Part shown: positions 25,801 to 33,793 of the stretch, one piece after another
How the letters are laid out: the number at the start of each line of letters is the position of its first letter
How positions within the stretch are numbered: the first letter of the stretch is position 1
Source: an uncultured Gemella sp.
Lineage (GTDB): Bacteria; Bacillota; Bacilli; Staphylococcales; Gemellaceae
Assembly: GCA_938038035.1 (NCBI GenBank)
Contig: CALHQV010000133.1
Location: 16,683-80,682, forward strand
Length of the DNA stretch: 64,000 nt
Direction of reading: 5' to 3'
Made by a program: the position numbers and the translations under genes
Notes under the pieces: model-generated
Seen by the model: only the letters and a program-made list of their open reading frames with translations
Databases searched by the model: none
What the model was told of the DNA's origin: nothing

Positions 25801-28272
25801 AAAGCGTCGGCAGACCCTGATATTAATTACCTGAAAAAAGATGTAGAATCTAAAGGTAGTTCTGAAGGTAAGATTAAAGCTATTGAAGAAGCCAATAAAT
25901 CTACTACCATGGGACAATTATCTAGTGCCATGGATAAGGTAAAAGATTATGGTTCTAATCTTTGGAATACATTTAAGAATACAGCAGGTAATTTTTGGGA
26001 TAACCTTAAGCAGAATTTTGCAGATTGGCAAAACGGCGATAAAACCTTTACTGAAGCCGCTGGTGATGTTGCATCCAATGCCTACTATGGTGCTCAAGCA
26101 GTCACAGGAGCCTTAACTGGTGATGGTGCTGGCGGTAGTTTAGCCAATGTACCACAACCTACTGGTTCTGGTAGTTGGGGTGCTGTAAGAGATACCATTA
26201 TTGCTGCTGCTAAAGTAGTAGGTGTAGACCCTGGTCTGTTAGCTGGTATGGCAGCACAAGAGTCTGGCTTCCAACCTGGTATTAGAGCAAAAGGTTCTAG
26301 TGCAACTGGTTTGTTCCAATTCCTTGATGGTACTTGGAAACAAATGTTAAAACAATACGGCCCTAAATATAATATTCCAGCAGGTACTCCTGCCACCAAT
26401 GGTGCAGCGAATGCTATTTTAGGTGCCCAATATGTTAAAGACAATATTGAAGCATTAAGAAAAGTAACCAATAATGTCCAACCAGGAGATGCTTACTTAG
26501 CACATTTCCTAGGATTAGGTGGTGCGAGAAAAGCATTAAAAGCAGGCGATAATGTTTCCTTTGCTTCATTGTTCCCACAAGCAGCAAGAGCTAATCCTGC
26601 TTATTCTGGTACAATTGGTCAAGTACGTGCACAGTTAACCAATAACATGTTTGCTAAGCATCGCTCATTTGGTGTAGATGTTCCAATTGGTGGTACAAAT
26701 ACTACTGCTGGTTCATTACCTAGTGGTGATGGTACTGGCTTTAGAGGTGGTATATCTAGAGACACTCAAGTCAAAGCACAACAATCCTATGCTGTAGCTA
26801 GACAAGCGATTATGAATGATAATCGACTCACTGCTGCTCAAAAACAACAAAGAATTAGTGAAATTAACCAAGCAGCATTCCATTATTCTCAATATGGTTA
26901 TAATGGTTCTAAGACAGATGGTGGTAATGATATTACTGGTATGTCTGGTCCAAATCCAAATGCTTATGCTAATGTTAAAATTACAGCTAATTCTAGGATG
27001 GGTAAAGCTATTGCTTGGATGGCAAAAAACTGTGGAGCAAGGTCAAAACACAGATGTGCAGCCTATGTTGCATCTGCCTTGATTGCTGGTGGTTTTAAAG
27101 TAAACCGACAAGCCTCTGCGTATATGTACCATCGAAATGGTGAGTTAGCTAGACTTGGTTTTAAACTAGTAGCTCAAACTACTCAGTCTGGTATTTCTAG
27201 CGTATCTAAAGTAGGTGACGTTATTGTTTGGGATAGATGTCCTTCATCTCCAGTTCATGGCCATATTGCCATTAACGTAGGTACTAGAGTACACCCTAAA
27301 GGATATTGTTCCGACTTCTTCCATGGTACAGGTGTGTATGGTCGACCTGGAGCAGTATACGTATATCGTCATCCAGAAAATGCAAATGGTGAAGTTATTA
27401 GTGTTAGTGGTAATGGTGCTAATTTTGCAGTACCACCACAAGTAGCTAATAATAAACCAGAAAACATTGAAGGTAAAGAAACTGGTGATAGTCAAGCTAA
27501 GAAACCAAAACCAAAACCAATGGCTAAACCTACTACATCTAAATCTACTGGTACTAAGGGTTTAAATAGCAGTCTTAAAGTACAGACTGGCTCTAACTCT
27601 ACAGGTGATTTAAAAGGTTTAGATGCTAAAGTTTCACTGAAAAATGCATTGGCTAAATCCCAATCAGGTGAGAATGAGGTACACATTACTAAATCCACTA
27701 ATACTGGAGATATATCCGATTTAACAGGTATGGTAACTGACCTTAGCACATTAACCAATGGTCACTTAAATTCAGATGGTACTTCAGCAAATCAACCAGA
27801 AGATAATGTAGCTAAACTCCAAGCTTCTATCCGAAATATTCTAAAACACTTTGGTGAAAGAAGTGATTCTACCATGGTAGAAACTACTTTGAATAAAACC
27901 AAAGAAGCTCGTATAAAATACAAAGAGCAAATGGATAACCATTCTATTTTAGATAGTGCACTGAAGACAGCTAAAGCCGAACTGGATAAAGTTAATGTAT
28001 CTGAAATGAAGAATGTTTCTGAACAAGCAGCTAAGAAATCAGTAGAACATTCTAAAACCATTAACAATGTTGCAGAAGATATCCTTAAAGAGAATAAGAA
28101 ACAAACAAAACTCTTGACAGATATTTTAGATGAATTAAGGAAAGGCAAAAAAGAAATTTCTTCTAATGATTCTAAAATCACTGCTAGAGATAAGGTGAAT
28201 TATTCTAGTGAGTTTAGAACAAACCCAAAATTAAGTGAATCACCAGTAGACATGAGAAAAGGTAATCAATAA
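19819..28272 (+). CDS. Tail tape measure protein with transglycosylase and CHAP-like domains
   Basis: This encodes 2,817 residues. The N-terminus is acidic and helical. At about 785-835 there is the tape-measure hallmark GGYTG ... AGVVHKDEYVI. Glycine/alanine-rich hydrophobic segments at about 1,400-1,570 look able to enter membranes. An SLT-type lytic transglycosylase domain lies at about 2,110-2,260 (VDPGLLAGMAAQESGF with the catalytic Glu, then SATGLFQFLDGTW and YLAHFLG). A CHAP or NlpC/P60-like domain lies at about 2,390-2,520 (RCAAYVASALIAGGFKV with the candidate Cys, GDVIVWDRCPS and HGHIAINVG with the candidate His). It sets tail length and should locally open peptidoglycan during DNA injection. 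The ATG at 19819 follows ACAGGAGCATTATATC. The partner position next to RNAP resembles the phiKZ gp181 region. Confidence 0.85.
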   Translation: MFGKKKNIQKAMAMDNEFDFDFDFDDEMGDADMFGDGESMDFEKNKSNRSPALNATADVAKGISDAVISKQGMKTILTKVLPKSYGEVFEEVSNAKDNLGYTIGESLESLNSVKKQTQNLLRKAIPAADRNGLTKLSSLLNKVAGEAEDSYDNQQESIESKRDDSINQTLGELFSLQTKVQQKQKAIDEKKELARDAVETTRFEGQYRVLASVDASLRQSVLFSNTNTFNYYRKSIELGIRQLHVLSDIYHNQSTSNITLLKTLNDIKLNTGLPDYVKMKNTEALKQQAKQKFFGGISSSFLDRFTKNIGENITQHIGTLSELTETLFPFLEDGMDSLTEEDDGFGESKTRRASSLASGSLLALAGDRIGKSLRKRMRGNKYGDKILEGGVKLNRFKNNMGPELSKMLGNKAIEEKLIKLFGTRAENFDGTRGEKESNGFVEFLLNGVDWLKMHVDEASDKAKAITVDNLNGYKDFNTPEGQQRLTNKSVNVIIPGYLSRILREITMLRTGAPAELLDYNHATGSFQKSSVIQKDLSLRAIGESAANTFKNTGNDILTKLELHGRNKIGKLEYRNGFTKADADLVGQILISYSKSGNPLTPELLSNPDTFSTLLGEEKAKIIANKFKELDKKDLDTGSDEISNINSTINNASKSLEPNIQLINNLAATGQLDYLRRSGLVSLNGKIGYEKFMSGLAGLSNEDFKAIKRNYYSDDNDNQFLFRNTNLDSNSALANVTQRRAGAFGKSMFGQRILNRYNDGSYNPNRKLLPSMLVSDLERMGSFASGGYTGKSTSGNSEDELAGVVHKDEYVINQEDVENMGGPSAIQKFINMFRRTAEKSSNAFDSIKNTLNSQIGSNKEGKSNLEIIADNTTLTNLYLKVAVQKLDTLSSLAISDKVENSDPTTQTGKRWWQFANNIFRRKRQVMGPPRPNESIEEQKKSLLRQNAEFLWGIGTWPFRTGMPAALGLGSSIVGGAFDLFRDNKDKYMKNVQDFYNDKSNKLKDKFMDVYKQGTPEPVLRAKDFMMGKYRTAEGKVIKKWEDIQDSIYDEEGNLVLTYDEFKDSIVMFKNKPTVVRAMNWFKEKKVLRKLGGLALGAALLGPAGVILAAGHMLAKKHNLYGRVKEGYANALQVDVYLPSDLKNPVMLARDIKDRMYYDEGANDYVTDARKMIGPIYDVRQMQESGTPTIIVTQEEIEKGLVDKYGNKIGTMGKLVAKKLSNMAGNLVSKTVNLGVKTAVGTFKLARFGFNLAVGAAKIGWAVLSGAASGFKSGFDKGIGKVKSAMDGMFLNLALVNDTNRYLYAIYNLLDKRIPLPAGTLGDVDGDGLRENGMADNRKKRAEEKKEKAEDEKQAKRDFRLASMIASLLPFGFGKGKKKGEKEGEEEESGGLLSTLWDGAKTVGAGMLGLMGLKGGGKAASAGGKVAGGVLGKAAKFLPGKLGTAAKIGGALLGGGKAVGQGAKAAGGFLAKGGLAGKLVGSSAKLGGKFLGGLGMVTSGVSMASNLMQGNFGDAAWDAGGLALSAAMTPGIGLGGLASGLGTAATFLATNPIGWAILGTAAVGAVGYGLYKLLKNDTKINDKVKARLLMYGFNPDEDEKKAKIILKFENMLDEAVRFVNGQISIDESKIDIEEVMELFEVDKEDQEHTANWMYWYNSRFKPVFTKTMSVLKGINPKYSAEDAYDLKDQEEYKYYVGIKPKPGEYNSTQSPFKDTAINSSGEQAISFIDNILAKIKSTPEGAKFAQGAAMANGLQEQAKKDAETAKIEAGLDKSKAKDIGTMGVGVTAAGAAGALAASATKSKPVTDFVKGAGKFSLLAAVPGIGIITGLASSFGLFESDTAETAPTQNGYDPFNAIRYKTYGLSSLSESDRISTLARLELMVKEGVNISQGKATYKGDIAELVIKACGLFGIDKNDTSGLQRLTMYIGGRFLPAFLNLMNGVRSVLNTTDIFVISRARPSEQMAIATTMMNSEGKYGSVWSCTVSPWEGYTLNTNKASADPDINYLKKDVESKGSSEGKIKAIEEANKSTTMGQLSSAMDKVKDYGSNLWNTFKNTAGNFWDNLKQNFADWQNGDKTFTEAAGDVASNAYYGAQAVTGALTGDGAGGSLANVPQPTGSGSWGAVRDTIIAAAKVVGVDPGLLAGMAAQESGFQPGIRAKGSSATGLFQFLDGTWKQMLKQYGPKYNIPAGTPATNGAANAILGAQYVKDNIEALRKVTNNVQPGDAYLAHFLGLGGARKALKAGDNVSFASLFPQAARANPAYSGTIGQVRAQLTNNMFAKHRSFGVDVPIGGTNTTAGSLPSGDGTGFRGGISRDTQVKAQQSYAVARQAIMNDNRLTAAQKQQRISEINQAAFHYSQYGYNGSKTDGGNDITGMSGPNPNAYANVKITANSRMGKAIAWMAKNCGARSKHRCAAYVASALIAGGFKVNRQASAYMYHRNGELARLGFKLVAQTTQSGISSVSKVGDVIVWDRCPSSPVHGHIAINVGTRVHPKGYCSDFFHGTGVYGRPGAVYVYRHPENANGEVISVSGNGANFAVPPQVANNKPENIEGKETGDSQAKKPKPKPMAKPTTSKSTGTKGLNSSLKVQTGSNSTGDLKGLDAKVSLKNALAKSQSGENEVHITKSTNTGDISDLTGMVTDLSTLTNGHLNSDGTSANQPEDNVAKLQASIRNILKHFGERSDSTMVETTLNKTKEARIKYKEQMDNHSILDSALKTAKAELDKVNVSEMKNVSEQAAKKSVEHSKTINNVAEDILKENKKQTKLLTDILDELRKGKKEISSNDSKITARDKVNYSSEFRTNPKLSESPVDMRKGNQ

Positions 28273-28279
28273 AGTAATC

Positions 28280-28309
28280 AGACTGCCAGTGTGTATACAC
28301 TGGTAGTCT
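28280..28309 (+). terminator. Hairpin after the tape measure gene
   Basis: AGACTGCCAGTGT pairs with ACACTGGTAGTCT over 13 positions (one G-U) around a GTAT loop, followed by ATTATTTTCT. It lies 8 nt after the tape measure stop and upstream of another rightward gene, so termination or processing there is probably partial. Confidence 0.65.
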
Positions 28310-28343
28310 ATTATTTTCTATGATTGATAAATAGGAGTAAAAC

Positions 28344-30575
28344 ATGAGCGACATAAGCGAAAACATGAATCCTTATAAGGATGTACACAAGAGAGTACAT
28401 GAAGTAAATGGTAAACCAGCACCTACTCGGTCAAGTTATTTTAATGATAAAAACTGGGTACGCAGCATCTTCATGATTAACCAAGAAACATTAGATGGTG
28501 CATCACTAGAGACCAGAACATGGAGTACATCTGATTCTAAATTCCAAGACACAGCCCCAGGTGGCTCTTTGGTGATTAACCCATTACCACAACCTTGTTT
28601 GTTTACAGACCCTATGTCAGATACACATTGGTTAAAAGCAAGAAAAGGTGCAAACGATGATGGTCTAAGTCCATACTTTTCAGAAACATTTGATGATAAC
28701 TATAGACAAGTAACATTTAGATTTGGCACACTAGCCTTTAACTCATTAACAGGTTATTTGTTTGGTATGTTCCACCCAGGTGCAGCAGCATTTATTAATA
28801 AAGGTTTGATTAATACTTTATTATTTAAATTAGGTCGATTAATCGGCAATGCTGTATCTATTATTACATGGCCTTTAGCTTTAATTGGTTTCCTAGGTAA
28901 AGCTAAGAACTTCTTCTTACGTGTACCTACCTCTAAGTATGCTTATCTAAAACCAAACATGCCACTATATTGGTCATCTGTACAAACCATTTGTAACCAC
29001 TTCTTAGTAGACTTAGGTTTGATTCACCGTGGTACTGGTACAGACGAAAATGGTAATGACTTAACCCTTGGTGAAGATGACATGAAGTGGGATGAAAATA
29101 ATGCTAAAGCCATGAAAGCATTATGGCCCAATACATTCGGTGGTAATGGTCATTTAAATCAATTTCTAGATGGTGCATTAGGTAAGATTACAGGTTATAG
29201 TGCTGGTGCTCAATTTGACGTATTTGCTGTAGCAACACGTGCACAGCGTTTAGCACACGCACGTTATAAAACATTAGAAGAAATTCAAATGGCTACAGGT
29301 ACTAAACTAGACCTAAGACAAATGCTCCATACTTCTTATCGTAATAGAAATGGTAGAACCTCTTTTAAACTAGCTGATTATGTTGCTAAATGGACATCCA
29401 TGGCGGCAGATGGCGGTGGTGCCATGTATAACTCAGATAGACCTAATAAAAGTGGTGAACCACAACAAGATGAAGTAGAGAAAAGCAAGACTGGCGATAT
29501 TGGTGATACTCCAACCTTCGATAGTGTAAGTAATGATGGTTTCTGGAACTTCTTAGAAGAAGAGTTAAGAGAAGGTGGTGCATTTGTTAGTTTCCGTGTA
29601 GATGATACAGGTGCTGTTTCTGAAACATTCTCGAATAACTACAAAACATCTTCGTTAATGGAAAAGATTAACAGTATGGCTTCGACAGGTCGCTCTACTT
29701 ACTTTGATTTAGCAGGTGGTAATATTGGTGATGATATAGTTAGCAATACTATAGAGTCAGTAGTGGGTGGTATTAAGGCACTTGGTACAGGTGTTATACA
29801 AGGTGCTGGTCTAGGTGGTTTATTAGTTGCTGGTGGTGGTGGTACAGTCTCCATGCCTAAGTACTGGGAATCCTCAGAAGCACAATTACCAAAACCTAGT
29901 TATTCATTTACATTAAAAGCAAGATACGCTAATCGTCGTTCTGCATTTAATGATGTGTATTTCCCACTAGCTTGTATCTTAGCAGCTGCCTTACCAGCAT
30001 CTGTAGGTAAGCACTCTCACTCTAATCCACTGTATTGTGAATTCTACGATAAAGGTAGAATGCAATCTCGCTTAGCAGCTATTGACTCTATTACCATTAC
30101 ACGTGGTGATGGTACAATGGGGTTTACTCCAGAAGGTAACCTAATGTCAGTAAACGTTAGTTTCTCCATTACACCAATGGAAGAAATTATTGCTATGCCG
30201 ATTACAGAAGGTGTCTCTTTGAGTGATACTATTGATAAAGTAGTAGCTGGTGGTTTATTTGGTGGTGTACAAGGTGCAACCGGTGGTCTTTTAGTTGGTT
30301 CTCTAAGTACTTTAACAAATGGTATATTCGACGATGACACACCATTCATGGACTATATGGCTACATTAGCAGGTATGGGTGTTAATGAACAATACTATTT
30401 AGGTACTCGTTTAAAACGTAGATTAGCTTATAATCAATTAAGCTATGTTTCTAGTTTTAGTAGTGCAAGACAAGCAAGTGTTATGGGTAATAGTTTACCT
30501 GGACAAATGTTAGGTGCTCTATTCTTGAAAGACGGTTTAAATGCCTTACTTTGGGACGAGAGAGCAGAACGTTAA
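28344..30575 (+). CDS. Large virion structural protein
   Basis: This encodes 743 residues, ATG at 28344 behind AATAGGAGTAAAAC. No enzymatic motif is recognised. About residues 130-200 hold hydrophobic segments (GYLFGMFHPGAAAFI, then LIGNAVSIITWPLALIGFLG), and about 465-500 is glycine-rich (GLGGLLVAGGGG). The C-terminus is a mixed alpha/beta region. It follows the tape measure gene on the same strand with only a hairpin between them, so a tail, tube-end or injection-related role is likely. It is separated from the next, convergent gene by a 16-bp terminator. Confidence 0.7.
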   Translation: MSDISENMNPYKDVHKRVHEVNGKPAPTRSSYFNDKNWVRSIFMINQETLDGASLETRTWSTSDSKFQDTAPGGSLVINPLPQPCLFTDPMSDTHWLKARKGANDDGLSPYFSETFDDNYRQVTFRFGTLAFNSLTGYLFGMFHPGAAAFINKGLINTLLFKLGRLIGNAVSIITWPLALIGFLGKAKNFFLRVPTSKYAYLKPNMPLYWSSVQTICNHFLVDLGLIHRGTGTDENGNDLTLGEDDMKWDENNAKAMKALWPNTFGGNGHLNQFLDGALGKITGYSAGAQFDVFAVATRAQRLAHARYKTLEEIQMATGTKLDLRQMLHTSYRNRNGRTSFKLADYVAKWTSMAADGGGAMYNSDRPNKSGEPQQDEVEKSKTGDIGDTPTFDSVSNDGFWNFLEEELREGGAFVSFRVDDTGAVSETFSNNYKTSSLMEKINSMASTGRSTYFDLAGGNIGDDIVSNTIESVVGGIKALGTGVIQGAGLGGLLVAGGGGTVSMPKYWESSEAQLPKPSYSFTLKARYANRRSAFNDVYFPLACILAAALPASVGKHSHSNPLYCEFYDKGRMQSRLAAIDSITITRGDGTMGFTPEGNLMSVNVSFSITPMEEIIAMPITEGVSLSDTIDKVVAGGLFGGVQGATGGLLVGSLSTLTNGIFDDDTPFMDYMATLAGMGVNEQYYLGTRLKRRLAYNQLSYVSSFSSARQASVMGNSLPGQMLGALFLKDGLNALLWDERAER

Positions 30576-30583
30576 TATGTATA

Positions 30584-30619
30584 TACATTACAGTATAGCG
30601 AAAGCTATACTGTAATGTA
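30584..30619. terminator. Bidirectional GAAA-tetraloop hairpin
   Basis: A perfect 16-bp stem, TACATTACAGTATAGC with its complement, is capped by a GAAA tetraloop, between convergent genes ending at 30575 and 30624. It should terminate both strands. Confidence 0.8.
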
Positions 30620-30623
30620 CTCT

Positions 30624-31847
30624 TTATGCGTTATTAATTTTAAATGCGTCTGGTGAGATAATAGAGACAGTTTGTTGTCGCTCATTAACGATAAAGTCAG
30701 GGAAGTCTTTATTAAGTTCAGTTTTAAAACCACCAATTTCGGTAAACACATTACCTAATAACAATAATACTTCATTTTCTTTATCAGTATAAGCTAGAGA
30801 TTTTGTAGCATGACTATCCATAAAGAATCTATCTGCTAAACTTACTTTAGCTATTCTCTTAAAGTCTTCAGAAGCACCCATGAATAAGTTAACATTAAAT
30901 AGCTTTCTATTACCTTCTCTATCTATCCAAAGGTAATTACCATTATCAAATGCCTCAATGACACTTAATACATCATTAAAGACATCTTGCTCTTTTCTAC
31001 CTGTATTAAAGACAGAATTCATACTGAAGTTTTTCAGCATATTCTCAATGGAATCACCTGTGATTTCTTTTAACTTTTGTGGATTGATAGATTTAATGGC
31101 TATCTTAGCAGTATCGTAATCACCATATTCAAGTAAGTCATCCATTACTGTAGTAGCGACATCCATAGCCACATTATATTCGTAGCCATCTTTATCACGA
31201 TGTCCTACTAAAGAATACCAGTTGTCTCGAATAGCAATACCTGCACTACTGAATTCTTTAACAATAGCAGCAGCCGATGCTTTAAATGCTTGAATGTCTT
31301 TTATCAAACCAATATCTTGACCAGTAATGGCTTTACCTAAATTATTCAAACCAGATAATACATCTAATTTACCAGAACGAACATCTTTAACTGTGGTAAC
31401 GACATCATTACCAATCTTAGCAGCAGCTTGTACCTTATCGAACATAGCAGGGTCTAAGCCAGCTGATTGCAATGCTGCTTTAGCTCCTGGTGCTAATGTA
31501 CCTACTCTATCCATTAGGTTACCACTCTTAAGCCCAGTACTAATATCCTTTGCCATCTTAAGGTAATCATTGATTTTATTTAAACCATTTAAACCACCTT
31601 TAATAGCATCTGTAATAGAAGTCAAAGACATAGTGTTAGTAAACTGATACAAACTATTAACAGTATTACCTAGATTTTGATAAGCATCAATAGTAGCCAA
31701 CTTAGTATCTAGACTACTGTTAAACACCGTCTTTGCGTCATCTTTCTTTTTAGTAGATACTTTATTACCTACACCATTTTTTGTCTTTTTAGACTTATTT
31801 CCTTTTTTACCTTTTGGTGGTGCAGGTGTTCTTTTTACTTTAGCCAT
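30624..31847 (-). CDS. Unknown protein with a basic N-terminal tail, probably virion
   Basis: This encodes 407 residues from an ATG at 31847 behind AAAGGAAATAAC. The first 40 residues are strongly basic (KRTPAPPKGKKGNKSKK), as in DNA- or RNA-contacting or head-internal proteins. The rest is largely helical with a glycine/alanine-rich section at about 70-190 and an aromatic, acidic C-terminal half. No domain is recognised. It is last in a leftward group with the 31943, 32468 and 33063 genes. A role inside the capsid or tail is possible from the basic tail, but this is inference. Confidence 0.65.
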   Translation of the reverse strand: MAKVKRTPAPPKGKKGNKSKKTKNGVGNKVSTKKKDDAKTVFNSSLDTKLATIDAYQNLGNTVNSLYQFTNTMSLTSITDAIKGGLNGLNKINDYLKMAKDISTGLKSGNLMDRVGTLAPGAKAALQSAGLDPAMFDKVQAAAKIGNDVVTTVKDVRSGKLDVLSGLNNLGKAITGQDIGLIKDIQAFKASAAAIVKEFSSAGIAIRDNWYSLVGHRDKDGYEYNVAMDVATTVMDDLLEYGDYDTAKIAIKSINPQKLKEITGDSIENMLKNFSMNSVFNTGRKEQDVFNDVLSVIEAFDNGNYLWIDREGNRKLFNVNLFMGASEDFKRIAKVSLADRFFMDSHATKSLAYTDKENEVLLLLGNVFTEIGGFKTELNKDFPDFIVNERQQTVSIISPDAFKINNA

Positions 31848-31893
31848 GTTATTTCCTTTTCTAAAACTAAAAAATAATTCATAGATTTTATAT

Positions 31894-31926
31894 ACTACGC
31901 TACCCCTTTTATAGAGGTAGCGCAGT
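31894..31926 (-). terminator. Hairpin between two leftward genes
   Basis: On the minus strand, ACTGCGCTACC pairs with GGTAGCGTAGT (11 positions, one G-U) around an 11-nt loop, 17 nt past the stop of the 31943 gene. Confidence 0.5.
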
Positions 31927-31942
31927 GCAGTTAGTTAATTGG

Positions 31943-32437
31943 TTATTTACCACGTAATTCGTCAATTACTTTTCCGAGTATTCGGGTATACTGAATATAA
32001 TTTACCTTAGCATATCCATCATTACCGACATGATAACAACAGTAAGGTAATTTATTCTCTACAGCCATACTGAATAAATCAGGTTTACTCAATAGAGAAT
32101 ATGTAATAAACTCTTTAATGACATAATCTGGTACTTCTGTGGTTTTAACCGTATTTTTACCAGATTCAATTTGTTCTTTTACATATTCATCTAACTTCAC
32201 ACCTGTCATTAAACGTACATCGAAATCGTCTTTTTCCAATTTATACCATTCAATTGCAGATTGAATACTGGCAAATGAACCATAAACTGGATGGTAAAAC
32301 GTCCGAGTATAGCTCGGGATGAGCTGTTTACCAAGTAAAGTAATGGCATGTTTATCAATACGGATATGGTCAATACCATCTTTCTTATCCATATCTCGAT
32401 ATGCTTTAAACTCGAGTGTATTTGTTGAGTTGGTCAT
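31943..32437 (-). CDS. Unknown phage protein
   Basis: This encodes 164 residues, ATG at 32437. The middle (YHPVYGSFASIQSAIEWYKL) and the end (YGxxKVNYIQYTRILGKVI-like) faintly recall small NADAR or ADP-ribose-binding phage proteins, but the key residues of those families are not clear and I do not assign it. There are no membrane segments. It lies 30 nt downstream of the 32468 gene and before a hairpin. Confidence 0.65.
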   Translation of the reverse strand: MTNSTNTLEFKAYRDMDKKDGIDHIRIDKHAITLLGKQLIPSYTRTFYHPVYGSFASIQSAIEWYKLEKDDFDVRLMTGVKLDEYVKEQIESGKNTVKTTEVPDYVIKEFITYSLLSKPDLFSMAVENKLPYCCYHVGNDGYAKVNYIQYTRILGKVIDELRGK

Positions 32438-32467
32438 TTAAGTTAATTCCTTTTTAAATAGTTTATC

Positions 32468-33040
32468 TTATTTAGAATGCTTCTTACGAGTAGCATTCTT
32501 TTTGATTTTCTTTACTACTAAAGAATCAGGACAATCTGCTGGATTATCATGTCCACCAGATTCACGATTGAATTCCTCAGTATATTCGGGATGTTCAAAT
32601 TGGGTTTTACCAATCCCACCGATATGTTGCATATAGGTTTTTACCGTACCAGACTTACGCGCAGCAGTAATAGAAATATCTACCCAGTCAAAATCCAATA
32701 CTAATAGTAATTCACCCAATACCTTAAATGAAATACCATCTCGAGAGAACTCTGTCAGTAAACGAGATTTTTCAGATTTCAATTCAGCATCTGAAATACT
32801 ACTACCATAGTATCGTTTAACAAATTCCTCAATGAGTTCTTCCATTTGGGGATAGGTAATACGCTCGTCTTGCCATTGCATATAACCTTCTTTACCTTTA
32901 CCAATGTACATATCACGGATAATCTTCCGTAATAACATGGCACAGATTCCAGGCCAGTCGTTAGTGACTTCACCTAAACCACCGTCCTTAGAATCGGTGA
33001 TTTTACGAAAACCACGAAGCATAGTGTCTTCATTATTCAT
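32468..33040 (-). CDS. Unknown phage protein
   Basis: This encodes 190 residues. The frame is open to 33112, but the ATG at 33040 (MNNEDTMLRGFRK) has AAAGGAAACAAC directly upstream and avoids overlap with the 33063 gene, so it is preferred. The protein is mostly helical and has a lysine/arginine-rich C-terminus (VVKKIKKNATRKKHSK) suggesting nucleic-acid contact. A WPGICAMLLRKIIRDMYIG segment is the most distinctive element. No family is recognised. Confidence 0.6.
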   Translation of the reverse strand: MNNEDTMLRGFRKITDSKDGGLGEVTNDWPGICAMLLRKIIRDMYIGKGKEGYMQWQDERITYPQMEELIEEFVKRYYGSSISDAELKSEKSRLLTEFSRDGISFKVLGELLLVLDFDWVDISITAARKSGTVKTYMQHIGGIGKTQFEHPEYTEEFNRESGGHDNPADCPDSLVVKKIKKNATRKKHSK

Positions 33041-33062
33041 GTTGTTTCCTTTATATAAATAA

Positions 33063-33641
33063 TTATTTCTCGACCTTATTAAATTCGTATAATACCTTAG
33101 AGCTAACCGCAATAACAGACATCAATACAAATATAATAGGTTTCAATTTAAAATAGATTAAAGGACTGTCTTTCTTATCCTTTAATGTTTTTAACAAATT
33201 AATCATTTTATCGAAGAAATCGACAATAGTGATTAAGTTAGGAGAATACCTTAAATAGTTGGTATTTAGCTTTTCTACTTCTAAAGGTTTTAATTTAAAA
33301 GTAGGGTTATTCAGTTGAGAAGTCAAATAACCAATCGTACTGTTTACTTTTATTAAAGTATCTGCTTTGTTTAGATACTTAATTCCAACAGGTATTTGGT
33401 TAATATCTGTACTGATATTATCTGGTAAGATACGTTTGTTATAAGGTGATAACTCTTTATGGTAATGTTCACAAACTTCTATTAGGTTTGTATACATACT
33501 GTTAAAGTCACCATTCATCTCTATGTAAAGAGCATTAAGGATAAAACCTTCGTATTGTTTACTCGCCTCTACTAAAGAAATTAATTTTCGATTAGCCTTA
33601 TAACGTTTCCAGATATAAAAGATATCTTTAATTATAGACAT
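33063..33641 (-). CDS. Unknown protein with a C-terminal membrane helix
   Basis: This encodes 192 residues, ATG at 33641. The N-terminus is basic and helical (IWKRYKANRKLIS). Residues about 165-185 (FKLKPIIFVLMSVIAVSSKV) form one plausible transmembrane helix followed by a short charged tail, which gives a tail-anchored topology. Function unknown. It is the first gene of a four-gene leftward group and divergent from the 33794 gene. Confidence 0.6.
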   Translation of the reverse strand: MSIIKDIFYIWKRYKANRKLISLVEASKQYEGFILNALYIEMNGDFNSMYTNLIEVCEHYHKELSPYNKRILPDNISTDINQIPVGIKYLNKADTLIKVNSTIGYLTSQLNNPTFKLKPLEVEKLNTNYLRYSPNLITIVDFFDKMINLLKTLKDKKDSPLIYFKLKPIIFVLMSVIAVSSKVLYEFNKVEK

Positions 33642-33793
33642 ACTACGGATTCCTTTATATAATTTTATGAATAACTGATTTTCTATTTTTTAGAAATTCA
33701 TAAGTAAAATAACTGGTGGAGAAGTACACCAATTCCAATATAATAGTATATGTTTAAAATATGTTTAAAACAAATTTAAAAAAGGATAAAACA
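33642..33793. promoter_or_regulatory. Divergent intergenic region
   Basis: The 150-nt AT-rich gap drives the leftward 33641 gene and the rightward 33794 gene. It contains a small hairpin, TGGTG/CACCA (33714-33731), then CCAATATAATAGTATATG with a TATAAT-like hexamer at 33738-33743, about 50 nt before the rightward start. There is no clear -35 box. Confidence 0.3.

Noticed and set aside
31943..32437. NADAR-family NAD-processing enzyme
   Set aside because: Only a faint resemblance around YGSFASIQSAIEWY; the family's conserved residues are not evident.
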